Shown: positions 24,036-37,893 of the stretch, piece by piece
Layout of the letters: each line of letters starts with the position of its first letter
How positions within the stretch are numbered: position 1 is the first letter of the stretch
Source: Selaginella tamariscina
Lineage: Eukaryota; Streptophyta; Lycopodiopsida; Selaginellales; Selaginellaceae
Reading direction: 5' to 3'
Assembly: GCA_003024785.1 (NCBI GenBank)
Contig: PUQB01000575.1
Span: forward strand, 1 to 64,000
DNA length: 64,000 nt
The notes under the pieces: model-generated
The model's database searches: none
The model's input: the letters and a program-made list of their open reading frames with translations, nothing else
Told to the model about the DNA's origin: nothing
Translations under genes and position numbers: made by a program

Positions 24036-27000
24036 TCAGCATATTCTAGCATAATATGAAGAATATTGGTCAATCCTAGTCCTAAGTTCGTGAGTTTGCC
24101 ATTCTTTGTTTGCTATGACCTGGCTGTGGTTGTGCTGGTGTTGGTCCAAGAGCCTCTGGAGGGCATCGTACTCACCCTGTAACCAATCGATTTTTGTTGC
24201 TAACTTGTCCCATAGTTCCCCGGCGTCCTTCCTTCTCTTTATAGCTACCTTACATAGTAGGGCTCCTTGGCAAAGCAGTTCTATAGCTTCCTTGGCTTCC
24301 TCTCGTGGGGCTTGTCGTCGTTCTATGATTTCAGTTATTATGGCATCATGTTCCTTTGCCACGGCTGGGAGATCGAGGTCGTTATACACTACCATTGCTT
24401 CCTTTAGTTGGTTGAAGGCCTCTGCGATCTTGAGGTGAGCCGATGAGTCCCACCGACTGTCCACATGGAGATGTTGGTAGGTATCCTTTGACTCTTTTTC
24501 ATACTCGCCCTCCATTTCCTCCTTGTTTGGCCCATAGGTCGTCTAGGTACCTCTGATGGGAATTCCAGTGGTAACAGGGGTCCCACTGTCAAAGGTACCG
24601 CTCATATGGGCTTTGTCATCCAGTGCCTGGGTGGTGCCATGACTTGTTCTGCTCCACTCCCCCTCCCATGTCTAGAGTTGTGCTGGTATTGAAGTCATAG
24701 TTCGGCCAATCACACCAACAATCATGATAACGATATGGCCGGCCGTGGAAAGCTCCCTCTCGGACACGGTTTGATCTTCGTATATTCCACTGGTTAGAGT
24801 CAGAACCAAGTACTGCTTGAGGCAATCTGCCTAGTTCACTGTGACTCCTTCCCAGGCTTTATAGAGGCCGTTTGCCAACTGCCTAGTGATTTGTCTCCTC
24901 GTACTTCCGTGAACAAGAAGGCTACTAGTGCTACAAATTCAGCTACTTCCTCTCTCTCTTGTATGCCCCATAACGCCCCGTTCCCCGTGGTGGTGGACCT
25001 CTAGCTCCATTTCTGATAATTTTCCTACTGTGGGGCTGTCCTCCGGTAGTCAAATACTGTGCTAGCTTGTCGAACATTATGGGAGGTTGTGCTTCCTCCT
25101 AAGCCAAACCGGATCCCTCTCCACCCGGTCTGGCTAATCACCAAGTCTGCAGACTAGATGAACTGCCTAGCTTTCTGGTGAATCCCAGCTTTTCCACTTC
25201 TCCCTATGGAAGGTTAAAGAATTCGTCCAGGCACAACTCTCTCCTGACCCACTGAACGTCGGGTCAGACGATCAACTCTTTGAACTTGAAATACCTGGGT
25301 GACACGAGTTTTGTTGTCCTCTCCCCTCCTTCGATGGACATGCGAACCTCATGGATGACTACTGGCCTATTCCGCTTCGTCCAATTTGTCGTCATAGTAT
25401 TACATTGTATATCTCCTTCCCGGGTACTGCCAACATGGTGGTCCTCATGACGTCCTCTAAGGTGATTGGTGTGACTATCTTTGCGCCTAGATACGCAATG
25501 TTGGCGCCGCCCGACCATCATTGCCTTTGTAGTATGTGCCTCACGCATGCGGTCCATCCTCATGGACCATGTGACCCTGTGATCTGTCCACACGTGTATC
25601 TAGAAGTCGTCCTCCCAGCCGCACCGTCCTTCCTGCTGCACTTCCTTGGGGTTTCCCTGCCACAGTGGCTACTTTTTCCTAGGGTGTCTTGGTCCGAACT
25701 CCTTCTGGGTGGATATTCAGCCCAACGTGGTTACTATTGGCTATTTGTCATAGTGCATGTCTGTCATTGCCGCTTGTTGTGACCCTGATAATGTCAGGTG
25801 AAGCCCACCCTGGTCTTAGCTGTAGGCCTTTTCAGTTTGCCCCTCCCCACCGGGGCCTCCCGTCACAAGTCCCCCGTGTTCCACCCCTAGGACTTTGTGC
25901 CTCACTTCTATCAGGGAGTGTCCCCACCAGAGCTTACCCCTCCCTCACTTCCATAGCTGATCTCCGATTAGCTGTGGCTGTGGGTATATTCAGTTGAAGC
26001 CAGGGCTGGAATGGGGTTGTCAGTCGAGTCTACTATTAAGCTTAAATCGAGCCCACTTAGATGGCGTTGTCGTTTGGCTGTGGTGTGTCCATGTGGCTCC
26101 TCTGAAGTTGCAAAGGCAGTTGGTGAACCAGTCCTTATGCTCTTGTCCTGGGTTCATACTGTTTTGGGCTTCGAGCGCTCCGCTTGCGACCCTTGGTCTG
26201 CCAATGCAGTACCTACCCTAGTGGGAGTGCTCCTACCCTATGTGGCTCGAGCTTGATGGGTGTGTGCAAGGGACAGCTATTTCATTGTCGTCCAATCCTT
26301 CATGCCTACCTAGCACAAAGTGTCTTAGTGCTCTGAATCGTTGCACAATGCCCGGACTTGCCTTGCGGCCATAGACCTTAGTCCCCTCCTAATGTGAAAT
26401 CTTATTTGCTGGTGCTCCCAGTCATGATGTACCTTTGTGCCCCTAAGCCAGAGGTGACCAAGAAGCAGATCAAATCCCTATCGAGGACGACAACATTTAC
26501 CCAAAATTTGACCTTTTGGTTCTTGATTTCTATTGCCCTTAGGATACCCTTGGGTGTTACCTTGGCTTGATTTGCCATTTGTACATGGAAGAGAGTCAAC
26601 TTCGGGGTTGGTATATTCAGCTCACGATGAAGTTTTGTTGACATGATGTTCACTGCTAACACACCATCTATAATCACATCGTCAATTGTGCGGCCTGCCA
26701 TCCGAACCAAAATGGTTAGCACATAATCCACAAAGTCTACTGTGGTTGCGGTGCCTCTGGGCTGAGGCCGGGATGATCCTCGTGGTCGAGCCTCGTATAG
26801 CGTGGCTGGAACGGGTGGCGCTTCTTGTCCTATTGAGGCCTCTCCTCTGTTGAAGGCAAGACGTTTCCATCTTCTCACTGCTCCCCTTGATTCTACCCTA
26901 GTCGGGCTTTGCCGGTCTTGTAGCGGTTGGTATGTCAATTTGCTATATTACCCACTGCTTCAATAGTGAGGGTTTTGCCACATGTTCCTTTTCATGGTGC

Positions 27001-27735
27001 CTTCCTATTCTCTTGGTTCTGCGCACGTGCGGTCGGCTTGTTTCATCCACTAGGGGGGCCTGTGGTGTTTTGTTCATTTTTTCGTCCCAACCTAGTAGTA
27101 CTACCATTACTTGATTTGCTTGCGGTGTTGGGATTAGTGTCAGGTTGGTGGGGGTTTGTTTGTTCACCGCCCTTGCGGGGCTGGGCGCTTGCGCTTCCAA
27201 CATGGGTTTGATTAATGATACCAGGAGCACCAATAGAGTGGGTGTGGGCCACCACAAAGCGCATGTCATCTCCCTGCGTTCTAGCCGCTTCTCCCTGTTG
27301 TCGTACCTAGGTCGGTAGGGTTGCCAGTACCAAGAGTGGAACCTATGACTCTGGTCTCCCAATCTTTACCTCCTACGAGGTTGGTTGTTCCCTTCCATCC
27401 TACGCCCATAACTCCTCTAGTTGTCTGCATACCCCTCTGTTTTCCATTCCACCGTCAATGTGGCTGCCTATGGTAGCTTGTTGCTCAAAAGTTCGACCAA
27501 TCGATAGTAATTGTCTGTGTTTGGGACCTGCAGATGTTAAATACCCAGCAGTAGTTGTCCTTGCGTGTGGTGTATCCCATTTGAGCAAGTGTTGCAGTTA
27601 AGTCTTCCTTCCATGCTGCCACTCGGTGGGTTTCCCTTCATTATGATCGCTCATGCTCCCTAGCTCCCAGCCACTCTGTCCCGTCGCTTGTTCCCCCGGC
27701 TGGTAGTTTGACAATGGTCAAACCACCATCAACCA
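24036..27735 (-). mobile_element. D-family gag-protease retroelement fossil (unit 2)
   Basis: Counterpart of 7780-11465. Retropepsin-like domain at about 26402-26890, coiled-coil-like frame at 24036-24515 with a slightly longer N-terminus (EGEYEKESKDTYQHLHVDSR). Broken. Confidence 0.6.
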
Positions 27736-28270
27736 TGGTGAGCGTCCAGTGCAAGTCCTTGTGGATAGCAGGAGTAGCAATAACTTTGTGTCAATAAAGT
27801 TAGTGGAGGACTGTATCTTGCCCGCGAAGACTGTGCCTCAATACAAGATTGAGGGCTCAGTTGTCACACAAAGTAAAAGTGCTTGTGTGGAGGAGTTACA
27901 GTTGGAGTTGGCAAAACCCAACTGGTGGAGTAGCATAAAGAATGTGCCTGAATACGAGATTGAGGGCTCAGCTATCACACAGACATGGAACGCTTGTGTG
28001 GAGGAGTTACAGCTGGAGGTTGGCAAAGTGTGGATCCTAAGATCTAGTGGAGCACCAAGCGCATGAAGCTTGAGTACGGTGAAGTGAAAGACACTTGGAT
28101 TGGAACAAAACTTGAGTCTCCAAACAAGTTCTTCACTGTCACCTTGAGCAAAGCTACTGTGCGAGTTGTCCTTGAGGAGTTTGCTGATGTCTTCCCTCTC
28201 GAACCACCTCATGGCTTACCACCTACAAGAGGTGTGGAGCATGAGATTGTGTTGGATCAGGGTACAAAAG
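27736..28270 (+). mobile_element. Y-family Ty3 element, protease and pol start (unit 2)
   Basis: Unit 2 counterpart of 11466-12000, nearly identical, interrupted by the solo LTR starting at 28271 and resuming at 32646. Confidence 0.8.
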
Positions 28271-31200
28271 TGTTAGGATCGTAGTTAGACATTTAGAAGA
28301 TTCCTTGTTATGTTTATTTCATGGGCAAATATAATGGGAAAAACACCAAAAACAGTATATATTATGAAAAACCGAGAGTGGGAAGGATATATCGGAGTAC
28401 GAGTCACTAACACTACCGCAATACAATGTTTAAAGTGGAGTACGGCATACTTGGATAAGGATAAGGAGTTACAGTAACTGAATGGATAAGGCTAAGAGGT
28501 AGTTACTATAACTGCTAGTATGGGACCAAATACGAGTATAAATAGACCAAATTAGGACTAAAAGGTATCCCAAGTATTGTTAGGCACCACTATGTACAAA
28601 CTAGAGACCCTCACAAAACCACCCGACCTCCCCCGAGCTGTCTCTAATCTCCACACGCTACTCTCCAAAAAGGCTTCCAATCTTAGTGTGCCCTTAATTC
28701 TCTTAGATCTAGGTATAGCTCTTTAGGAATATTTAGCTTATACCTTTCTAGGGAATATTTTTGATTCGTTATACGGGTTGTAACAATCCTCCCCCCATTA
28801 GCAAGTCCTTGTCCTCAAGTGCAGTATAACTTACTCAACTGGTCCTGTATCATTAGCCTCGTACATCCACAAAGAATCTACCCAGGACTTGTTCCTTGTG
28901 AGTATTCTCTTTAACTGGCTAACATGAAACACTGGGTGCACCCTCACTCCTTCTGGCAGTCGTAGTCGATATGCCACCTTATCGATACGCTCTAGAATAT
29001 CATAAGGACCTGAGTACCTGGGAGACAACTTATCATTGTGTCCCTTCCGTAAGGCCACAACAGTGTTCCGCCTTACATGTGTGGCAAATACCACTCGGAG
29101 AATATATAGTCTCCCACTTGGAACTCTTGGAAGCTTCTGTGCTCATTAGCAAACTTAATAGCTCGGCTTTGAGCTACTTGTAAGTTCTTCTTGCACAAAC
29201 TCTGAATGTTTCTAAGCTCAACACTCAAATCTTTAGCTTCCTCATCCATGTTGCCTTGAGCTTTCTTACTTGCTAAACCCAGCTCAAAAGCTGTCTTGGA
29301 ATGCCGTCCAAACATAGCATAATATGGACTCATTCCAATGCCACTGTGTCCTTGGCAAATGGGTGACAAAGTCCATAGAGATACTGCCCCATCGCCTGTC
29401 TGGAATAGGCAATGGCCCACTTGGTTTTTCCCTGGGCACCTTTACTTGCTGACACTTGTCACAAGTCCTGTAGTACTCTATGATATTACTTTCATATTCC
29501 TCCAATAGAACCTTCTCTTGATCAACTCATATGTTTTCCTCCCCCTAAAATGACCAGCCTCCGGGTGATCATGATGGAAATATAGTACCTAGTTGATCAA
29601 ATGGTCCACATAAGGAAGATACACACGGCCATTGTAGTACAAAACCATCCTAAAATGAGAATGGTGGCTCTAGCTGTCCTTTGAGCTCCTGCACCTAGTG
29701 TCTTGTGCTTGAGCATGTTGAACTACTGGCTAAACTCACTGACCATCCTTGTTAATGCATTACATAAGCGTGTTTGGAATTCTCTAACCACTGTGGCTCT
29801 CCTAACGCGTGACAAAGCATCTACCACCACGTTAGCCTTTCCCATGCAATGCTCAATAGGAAATTTGCCAAACTCCATGAGCTTAACCATCCAGCGAGCT
29901 TGCTGAGAGTTTAACTCTTTCTGTTTGAACAGATACACCAAAGTCTTGTGATCTGTAAACACTTTGAAACTTGCACCATAAAGATAGTGCCTCCAAACTC
30001 ATAATGCATTAACAATAGCCAGTAGTTCTTGCTCATACGTTGAGTATTGTTGCTCTGCAGGATTCAAGTACGGCTCTTATAAGCAATAGGCCTTCCCTCT
30101 TGCATAAGTACAACTCCAATGGCCACTCCACTTGCATCACACGATACCTCATAAGGCTTAGAGGGATCTGCAATACATAAAACTAGTGCACGTACCAAAG
30201 CTTGTTTCAAAGCTTGGAAACTGCTCTTCTCTGAAGCACTTCATGCAAAGGGAACGTCCTTCCTCACAACCTAGTTAACGAAGAAGCTTTCTTGGCATAA
30301 TCCTTGACATACCGCCGGTAATAACCAGCCATGCCCAAGAAACTCTGTAACTTTTTTGCATTGCTAGGAACTGGCCATTGCTCCACCACTGCCACCTTCT
30401 GTGGATCAGTCTTCACTCCACTTGGCGTCACAATGTGACCCAAATACTCCACTTTGCACTGAGCAAATACACATTTGCTCTTCTTTGCATAGAGCTTGTT
30501 CTCCCTCAACAACTGAAGAACTCTTCGCAAATGCTGCACATGCTCCTTCATATTCTTACTGTAAATAAGAATATCGTTGAGGAAGATCTCCACAAAGTCG
30601 TGCAAGTAGTCACCAAACACCTTAGTGTCAACCGAGTGAATGTGACTAGGGCATTTGTTAAGCCGAATGGCATAATAGTGAACTCGAAATGCCCAACTAT
30701 CTTGGTGAACACTCTGGCTCCACCGTGATGATCCATGATAGTATCCACACATGGCATGGCATCTTGTCCTTCACTGTTTGCTTGTTGAGAGCTCTGTAGT
30801 CTATGCACATCCTCATGGTGCCATCCTTCTTCTTGACAAGCAATACTGGTGCACCAAATGGAGACTTGCTCAGTTGTATGAAGCCATATTCCAATAGCTC
30901 CATCACTTGTCTCTTAACCTCTTGCTCCTTAGCATGGCTCAGTCGGAATGGCTTACGGTAAATGGCTTTGTACCCTATTCTACCTCCACACCTCTTGCAT
31001 GTGGTAAGCCATGAGGCAGCTCAGGAGGGAAGACGTCAGCAAACTCCTGCACAACAGCTTTGTTCAAGGTGACAGTAAAAGAACTTGTTTGAGACTCAAG
31101 CTTTGTTCCAAACCAAGTGTCTTTCACTTACTATACTCAAGCTTCATGTGCTTGGTGCTCCACTAGATCTTAGGATCCACACGCACTAGCTTCGCAAGAA

Positions 31201-32645
31201 AGAAAGTTTCCACCAGCTGGGTTTTGCCAACCTCTAGCTGTAACTCCTCCACACAAGCAATTTAGCTATGTGTGACAACTGAGCCCTCAATCTCGTTGAG
31301 GCACAGTCTTGCGCATCTCCACCAGTTGGATTTTGCCAACCTCCAGCTGTAACTCCTCCACACAAGCACTGTAGCTCTGTGTGACATCTAAGTCCTCAAT
31401 CTCGTATTGAGGCACAATCTTCATGCAGCTCCACCAGCTGGGTTTTGCCAGCCTACAGCTGTAACTCCTCCACACAAGCACTGTAGCTCTGTGTGATAGT
31501 TGAGCCCTCAATCTCATATTGATGCACAGTCTTCATGTAGCTCCACCAGCTGGGTTTTGCCAACCTCCACTGTAACTCCTCCACACAAGCACTGTAGCTC
31601 TGTGTGATAGCTGAGCCCTCAATCTGTATTGAGGCACAATCTTCGTGCAGCTTCACAGCTGGGTTTTGCCAACCTCTAGCTGTAACTCCTCCACACAAGC
31701 TGTAGCTCTATGTGATAGATGAGCCTTCAAATTCGTATTGAGCACAGTCTTCGTGGGTAGCTACACTCCTCCACTAACTTTGTTGACACAAAGTTATCGT
31801 TACTCATGCTATCCATAAGGACTTGCACTGGACGGTCACCTAGTCGTCCCTCCACCACAATAGCACATGTGTGTGGCTCCTCCCGTGCCATGTAGTTTAT
31901 CTATTGAGCAAGAACAAATAGAAATTTACCTTGTGGTTTAGAGAAGTCTCCTTTGTGCTCCTCTCGACGCTCCATCTCCTAAAGCTTCTTAGGCGTCTAC
32001 TTGTCCTTGCTGCCATTGAAACTTTTGCCCTTGGGCTTGCTTCTCCTTGAACAATTTGCCTTTTAGTGTCCAACGTCTCCACATAGGTGGTATTATCCTT
32101 TCCTTCCCACCGGTCACTCATCTCGAACCTTGCTTGATACCAATTGTTAGGCACCACTACGTACAAACTAGAGACCACCCGACCCCCCCGAGCTGTCTCT
32201 AATCTCCACACGCTGCTCTCCAAAAAGGCTTCCAATCTTAGTGTGCCCTTAATTCTCTTAGATCTAGGTATAGCTCTTTAGGAATATTCTAGCTTATACC
32301 TTTCTAGGGAATATTCTTTGATTCGTTATACGGGTCATAACAAGTATACTGTAATTTTGTACCATGTGCCGTGTGCGGTCATAATATAAGCTTCCTTTCT
32401 CTCATTATATGACTATCTCTTACTCATATTTCTGCTTTGATGTATACTATTCATTTCTCAGTACTGTGACGGGATCTGTAGTACTGCTACCTGTTATACA
32501 CCTTGCCATACTTATCCTTTCCCGACCTTCTGAAGTCTGATCTGTCTTCTATTTCTACTCTATCTTATTCCAATTGACCCTTAATACGGGTTTGTCGGTG
32601 GCGACCACTACTATGTTTAGTGCGTAGGATTTTCTATGTTCAACA
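28271..32645 (+). repeat. Solo X-family LTR split by a nested Y element (unit 2)
   Basis: LTR parts 28271-28577 and 32348-32645, same layout and flanks as unit 1. Confidence 0.8.
28578..32342 (-). mobile_element. Nested Y-family Ty3 element with two LTRs (unit 2)
   Basis: Same insertion as in unit 1 (same AGTAT flanks at 28573-28577 and 32343-32347), so it was present before the units were duplicated. LTRs at 28578-28785 and 32145-32342. An integrase zinc-finger segment ([19 protein letters not shown]) is visible near 29400-29460. Broken. Confidence 0.85.
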
Positions 32646-33175
32646 AAAGCCATTTATCATAAGCCATTTTGATTGAGCCATGTTGAGAAGCAAGAGGTTA
32701 GGAATATGGCTTCATACACTCAAGCAAGTCTCCATGTGGTGCACCAATATTGCTTGTCATGAAAAAAAATGGCACCATGAGGATGTGCATAGACTGCAGA
32801 GCTCTCAACAAGCAAACAGTGAAGGACGGGATGCCCATGCCACGTGTGGATACTATTATGGATCATCTCGGTAGAGCAAGAGTGTTCACCAAGATAGATT
32901 TGCGTAGTGGGTATTATCAGATTGCTGTGAAGGAGGCAGATATCTACAAAACTACTTTCAACACTAGCTTTGGGCATTTTGAGTTCATTGTTGTGTCATT
33001 TGGCTTAACAAATGCCCCATCCACATTCACTTGGTTGATGACTGAGGTATTTGCTGACTACTTACACAACTTTGTGGAGATCTTCCTCGACGATATTCTT
33101 ATTTAAAGTAAGAATATGAAGGAGTATGTGGAGCATTTGTGAAGAGTTCTTCAGTTGCTGCAGGAGAACAAGCTC
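32646..33175 (+). mobile_element. Y-family Ty3 element, reverse transcriptase part (unit 2)
   Basis: Unit 2 counterpart of 16382-16911. Ends at the array joint. Confidence 0.8.
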
Positions 33176-35778
33176 ATTAGGTATAGGGTTTTGCTTTTCT
33201 TCTTGTTGAATTTGATCCGTCACTCTTTGTACCGTAGCTTTCTCTTTTTCCCAGTTTTTGTGTATTGGCTCTTCTTTGTTTGGTTCTACCCGTACTCGTT
33301 TAGCCCGTGTTATTGCGTATATTTCTATTGAGGGTAATTCTGTATCTTCTTCCCATTTGCATTCGTGATTTTGCTCTTCATGGTCATTCTCTTGATCATT
33401 TTGGTGGACTTCAATCCTCCATGTTGCTGGTTCTATGGTGGTGCTTCAGTGTTAAATTCGCATTGTGGACACTTTGGGGAATAATGTCCAGCTCTCCACA
33501 CGTGTAGCATTGAACATTGTTGAGTCTATTGCATTCGGTGGAGTAGTGTCCTTTCTCTTGCATCTAAAACATGTTACATTTGGATTTGGACCACGTAATG
33601 CTGTGGAGGTGGTATTGGTGGCAATAAAGGGAGTCCGGCTTGTGTTGGGGCTGGTAATAGAGATTCTCCCCCTTACAGTATCTCCGTATTATTTCTTTGT
33701 CGATAAAATGCCCCGGATTCATGGGGAAATCTCCTTCCATTGCCGTTTCTTCGTTCCCGTTATATGGTCTTTGTGGATAGTCGTATGGGTTGGCATTCCA
33801 AGATTGTGGATAGTCATATGGGTTTGCATTCCTGGTGCTGTCCCATCTGGGTGGTGGTGGTGGGTATCCTTCAGTGCGTCCAATCATTGGTTGAGGTTTA
33901 TATCCCGTGCTTCGACATTGCCTTGCTTCATGACCTATTCCTCCACACATCTGACACTTGGGTACTTTGCATTCAGAAGCATTATGTCCTTCATTCTTTC
34001 ATGTTGTACAAAATATTGCTTTGGATTTTGCCCGTATCTCATTCTCCTTCCTGTATTGCCTTCTTGGTTCTCGTTCATCATCATTTATGTATCTCGGGGG
34101 TATCAGTATTTCAATTTGCTCAACCTCTTTGATTGCATCTCTTAAGTCATGTGGTTTTATCAGTCGTACTTGAAGCTGTAAGTTGTCCCATAGTCCATTG
34201 ATATACCATTTCCTTGCCAATTTGTCACTCATATCTCCTACCTCGCAGCAATTGTATATCCTCCGAAATCTGCGTGTGTAGTCTTCCATCGCCTCTGTAG
34301 GACCTTGCCGTATTTCTTGTAACTGAACTGTCGGGTCTCGTTTACGATACTTTCATACATAGTAATTCCTGAACAGTGCTAGTAATGTATCGTACTTGTA
34401 AATTGTGATGGCATTTTCATAATACCAATCACTAGCATCTCCCTTCAGTGTAAATGGAAATATTTGGAACTTCTCATTTTCATCCTTGATTTCATTAGCT
34501 TCACACGCCTTCTCAAATTGTTGGATATGATGATTCGTATCTGTTCTCTAAACCTGAAAAGGTAGATGGTATGACCTTTCTTGTAATTGTTAGTGTTCTC
34601 ATCTTCTCAGGTGTTTCGATTGTCAACAGATCCCAGTATTCTTGCGTCGGTACGTGTTTCCCGTTATCGTAGTTTTCTTGCTGGTTGTCTTCTTCCTCCG
34701 TAACTTTGTCATACTTTGTTTGTTGTTGTTTTTCTCTTTGTGCTTTAGATTGCTCCTTCCTTCTCTATTCTTCACGTTCCTCCAACCTTTTCCGGATCTC
34801 TATTACTACTTGTCGTCGTAAGTATCGCTCCTCGCACTCTCTTTGCTGTCTCTGCCTTATCTCTTCATATTGTTGACGTTCTGCAAGAATATGTTGGTAA
34901 TCATCCATTCACTTACTACTAGATGCAGCAGATCCATTCTCATGCTGTCTTTGTTGAGCATTCTTCTGTCTCTGCAATAATTGTTCCGATTGTATTAAGT
35001 ACTCGCTTTTGAGCATATGGAAAGCCTCAAATTTCTTCTTCCGCCGTAATTTCTCTTCAAACTCCAACACTTCTTTGGGTATCAGTCTACCCATCTTGGT
35101 ACATTCTACAGACACATTGTTAGTTACCTGCTAATACAACCATCCCTTTGTGGTCACCATATGTTAAACATAGAAAAATCCTACAGCCTAAGTAGTGGAA
35201 GTGGTCGCCACCGACAAACCTGTATTAAGGGTCTATCGGAATAAGGAAGAACAAAAATAGAGTACATATCAAACTTCAGAATGTCGGGAAAGGGTAAGGA
35301 TGGCAAGGTATGTAACAGGCAGCAGTACTGCGGATCCCATCACAGTACTGAGAAAAGAATAGTATACATCAAAGCAGAAAGATGAGCAAGAGATAATCGT
35401 ATTGAGAGTGAAAGAAAACTTATATTACGTCCGCACATGGAACATAATACAAAATTACAGTATACTTGGGATCTTGTTCTAGTCCTAATCTGGTCTATTT
35501 ATACCCGTACTAGCAGTTATAGTAACTACCTCTTAGCTTTATTCATTCAGTTACTGTAACTCCTTCTTATCCTTATTCGGGTATGCCGTACTCCACTTCA
35601 AACATCATATTGCAGTAGTGACTCATTCGTATTACGATAGTGTCTCGTACTCCAATATTTTCTTTCGACTCTCATTTTTCCACAATATATACTTTTTTTT
35701 TGGTGTTTTTCCCATTATATTTGCCCATGAAATAAACACAACTAGGAACCTTCTACATGTCTAACTACGATTCTAACA
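33176..35778 (-). mobile_element. X-family Ty3 retroelement fossil, 5' LTR and gag (unit 3)
   Basis: Unit 3 copy: LTR at 35162-35778, gag-like N-terminus near 34909-35115 (MGRLIPKEVLEFEEKLRR), Retrotrans_gag-like and zinc-knuckle segments towards 33560-34290, truncated at the joint. Broken, with several interruptions. Confidence 0.8.
35162..35778 (-). repeat. X-family LTR (unit 3)
   Basis: About 617 bp, TGTTA...TAACA ends, minus orientation. It is the counterpart of 2636-3244. Confidence 0.8.
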
Positions 35779-37893
35779 ATACTACACGTTAAATTGTCAT
35801 GTTGGATAAATATCCTTGTGACAAAGCATAAGATGGATTATAATTCCATTGTCATTTAAATATTTATGTTTAAGGGAGTGTTTAAGCTAATTCCATATTT
35901 TAATATTTTGTGAGAGGATGGAAAAGATTTTTACACCATGTTGTTGTCTTAAACTAAATGTAGCTAGTTCTAAAATATTAGTGTCTTAAACCAATGTAGT
36001 TGGTTTTGCCAATATTATCATGTTAAATTAAAATTTCCTACCACCATGGGAGCCATATGTAGAATTAGAGTCTCTACCTATAGTCACTAAAGTTCCTCTT
36101 TAAGACTGTTAGGTGTGCTCATCCCCGACAAAGTTCCTCTTGCGTCTTGATAATCTTTTGGGCCATTGGCATTTGGTTCAACTACACTCACATGATTGCC
36201 TTTGAAATCGAAGGACTAGGAGTCCTCACCTTCATCAGTCGAGCTTTGATTTTGCTTATCGTCACCTACATTATCATTGCATCCACCACTTATGCGATAA
36301 GCTATGGCACATCCTACATTGCAAAGCTCGCCTTAGCCGACTTGTTGAGTGTTTCCTACTGCATATGTGAGAAGGCATGCACCAGCTAAAATTCAACCCC
36401 AATTGACACTTCACCTATCGGAAAGGCTTCCGACGCTTGCCACACTTTATGCACATCACTGCCTGCATGTACTTTATTGCAATTTCTTCTACCTCTGACT
36501 CATAACACTGACTTGCCACTCCACCTGCTTGATGCATAAGGTAACTCCACACACATACTACCTCTGCTTCTTTGATGGTGGTGTCTTCGCAATCTTGCTT
36601 GTACTCTCATGTTGCTTACCACTGGATCCTTCAAGAGCCAAGTTCTCTTTTGGTTTTTCCTATGGTGTATGTGCTTTCTGCAATTTACTAGCATACTCTG
36701 CCTTGTCTACTTCTTTTTCAAAATACATTACATGGTTCACCAATGGCTATATTAGAGGAAAGATGAAACTTAAAAAGTGTTCACAAGAAAATTAAATAGG
36801 AACTCAACTTCCTTCTTTAGGTTAGCAATCGCAAACCAAGCTTGCTATTATATTGGTGCCCTTCCTTTAAATATATATCTAAATTCTTCTTATCAATTCC
36901 AAGCTTAGCTTTCTCTGACAGTAACTGGAAAAGTTTCACGATGACTTGCTCATCAATGAACATATTCTTTCCTTTTGCGTATGCTATAAGATCATCATTA
37001 TCCTCTTCTAGCCTTTTAAAATTGTATGTTTTATTTTATATATTCTGAGCCAACACCAAGGACATGAGCAATCTAAGCAATTTGGAACATAATATTCTAT
37101 ATTAATATATTATTAACAATATGAAATCTTACTTTCTTTTTATTTAACTCACTGTGGTGCTATCTTTGAAGCTATTTTGACATCGGGTTGGGTAGTTCAT
37201 GAAACTTACACCCTCACGCTTGCAAATTAATGGTAATCGAAAACAATTATATCCAAATGATACATATTCTATTGTGAAATGAAGTTCAATTATAGATAAA
37301 TAAACTTGATAATAATTATTAACGTTGAAATATACTATGAATCATCGTAGCAGTGAAGATGCAGAATTTGTTCTTATCTAATAGCTGTTGGTGAATCCCG
37401 AACTTCTTTGATTTCTAATGCCTAGGGCCAAAGAAGTTCTAATGCCTAGGGCTCATGAAAATCCATATATGTCATATAAATGGACATATTTTAAAAATGA
37501 AATTGATTCTAACCTCCATGATATCAAATGATTTAATAATATAAGGAAATGATGTATAAGAGACTACGAAATGTGTACATGTTATGAGCTCAATTGAAAC
37601 TTAACTTTCCTACATCTTTAGCAAGTCTGTTTGCAACTGCAGATTTAACACATATGGCAACATTTATGATCATTTACAACTTAAATATAAAATCTAATGT
37701 CAAGAATTAACACTAGAAAATAGGGCCTTTATTAATCAAACAAACTCACATTAGAAATCCTTGGAAAAGCCACTCAAATCTTAATAACAGCCTTAAGCTT
37801 TCCATCCTTGGACCTGCATTTATCCTTATGTAAGTTATGGATATAAAATTTTGATGTTAGTTTGATTAAGGACATGAGAAAGTAATACTAGTA

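Larger units (their letters stand above)
16912..33175. repeat. Tandem unit 2 (~16.3 kb)
   Basis: Second complete unit, same order as unit 1 with an offset of about 16.26-16.3 kb. For example, the zinc-finger exon at 6622-7018 recurs at 22880-23276. It shares the 33-bp duplication with unit 3, and its copy of the PEHE gene is the most intact of the three. Differences from the other units are substitutions plus many one-base indels. Confidence 0.85.
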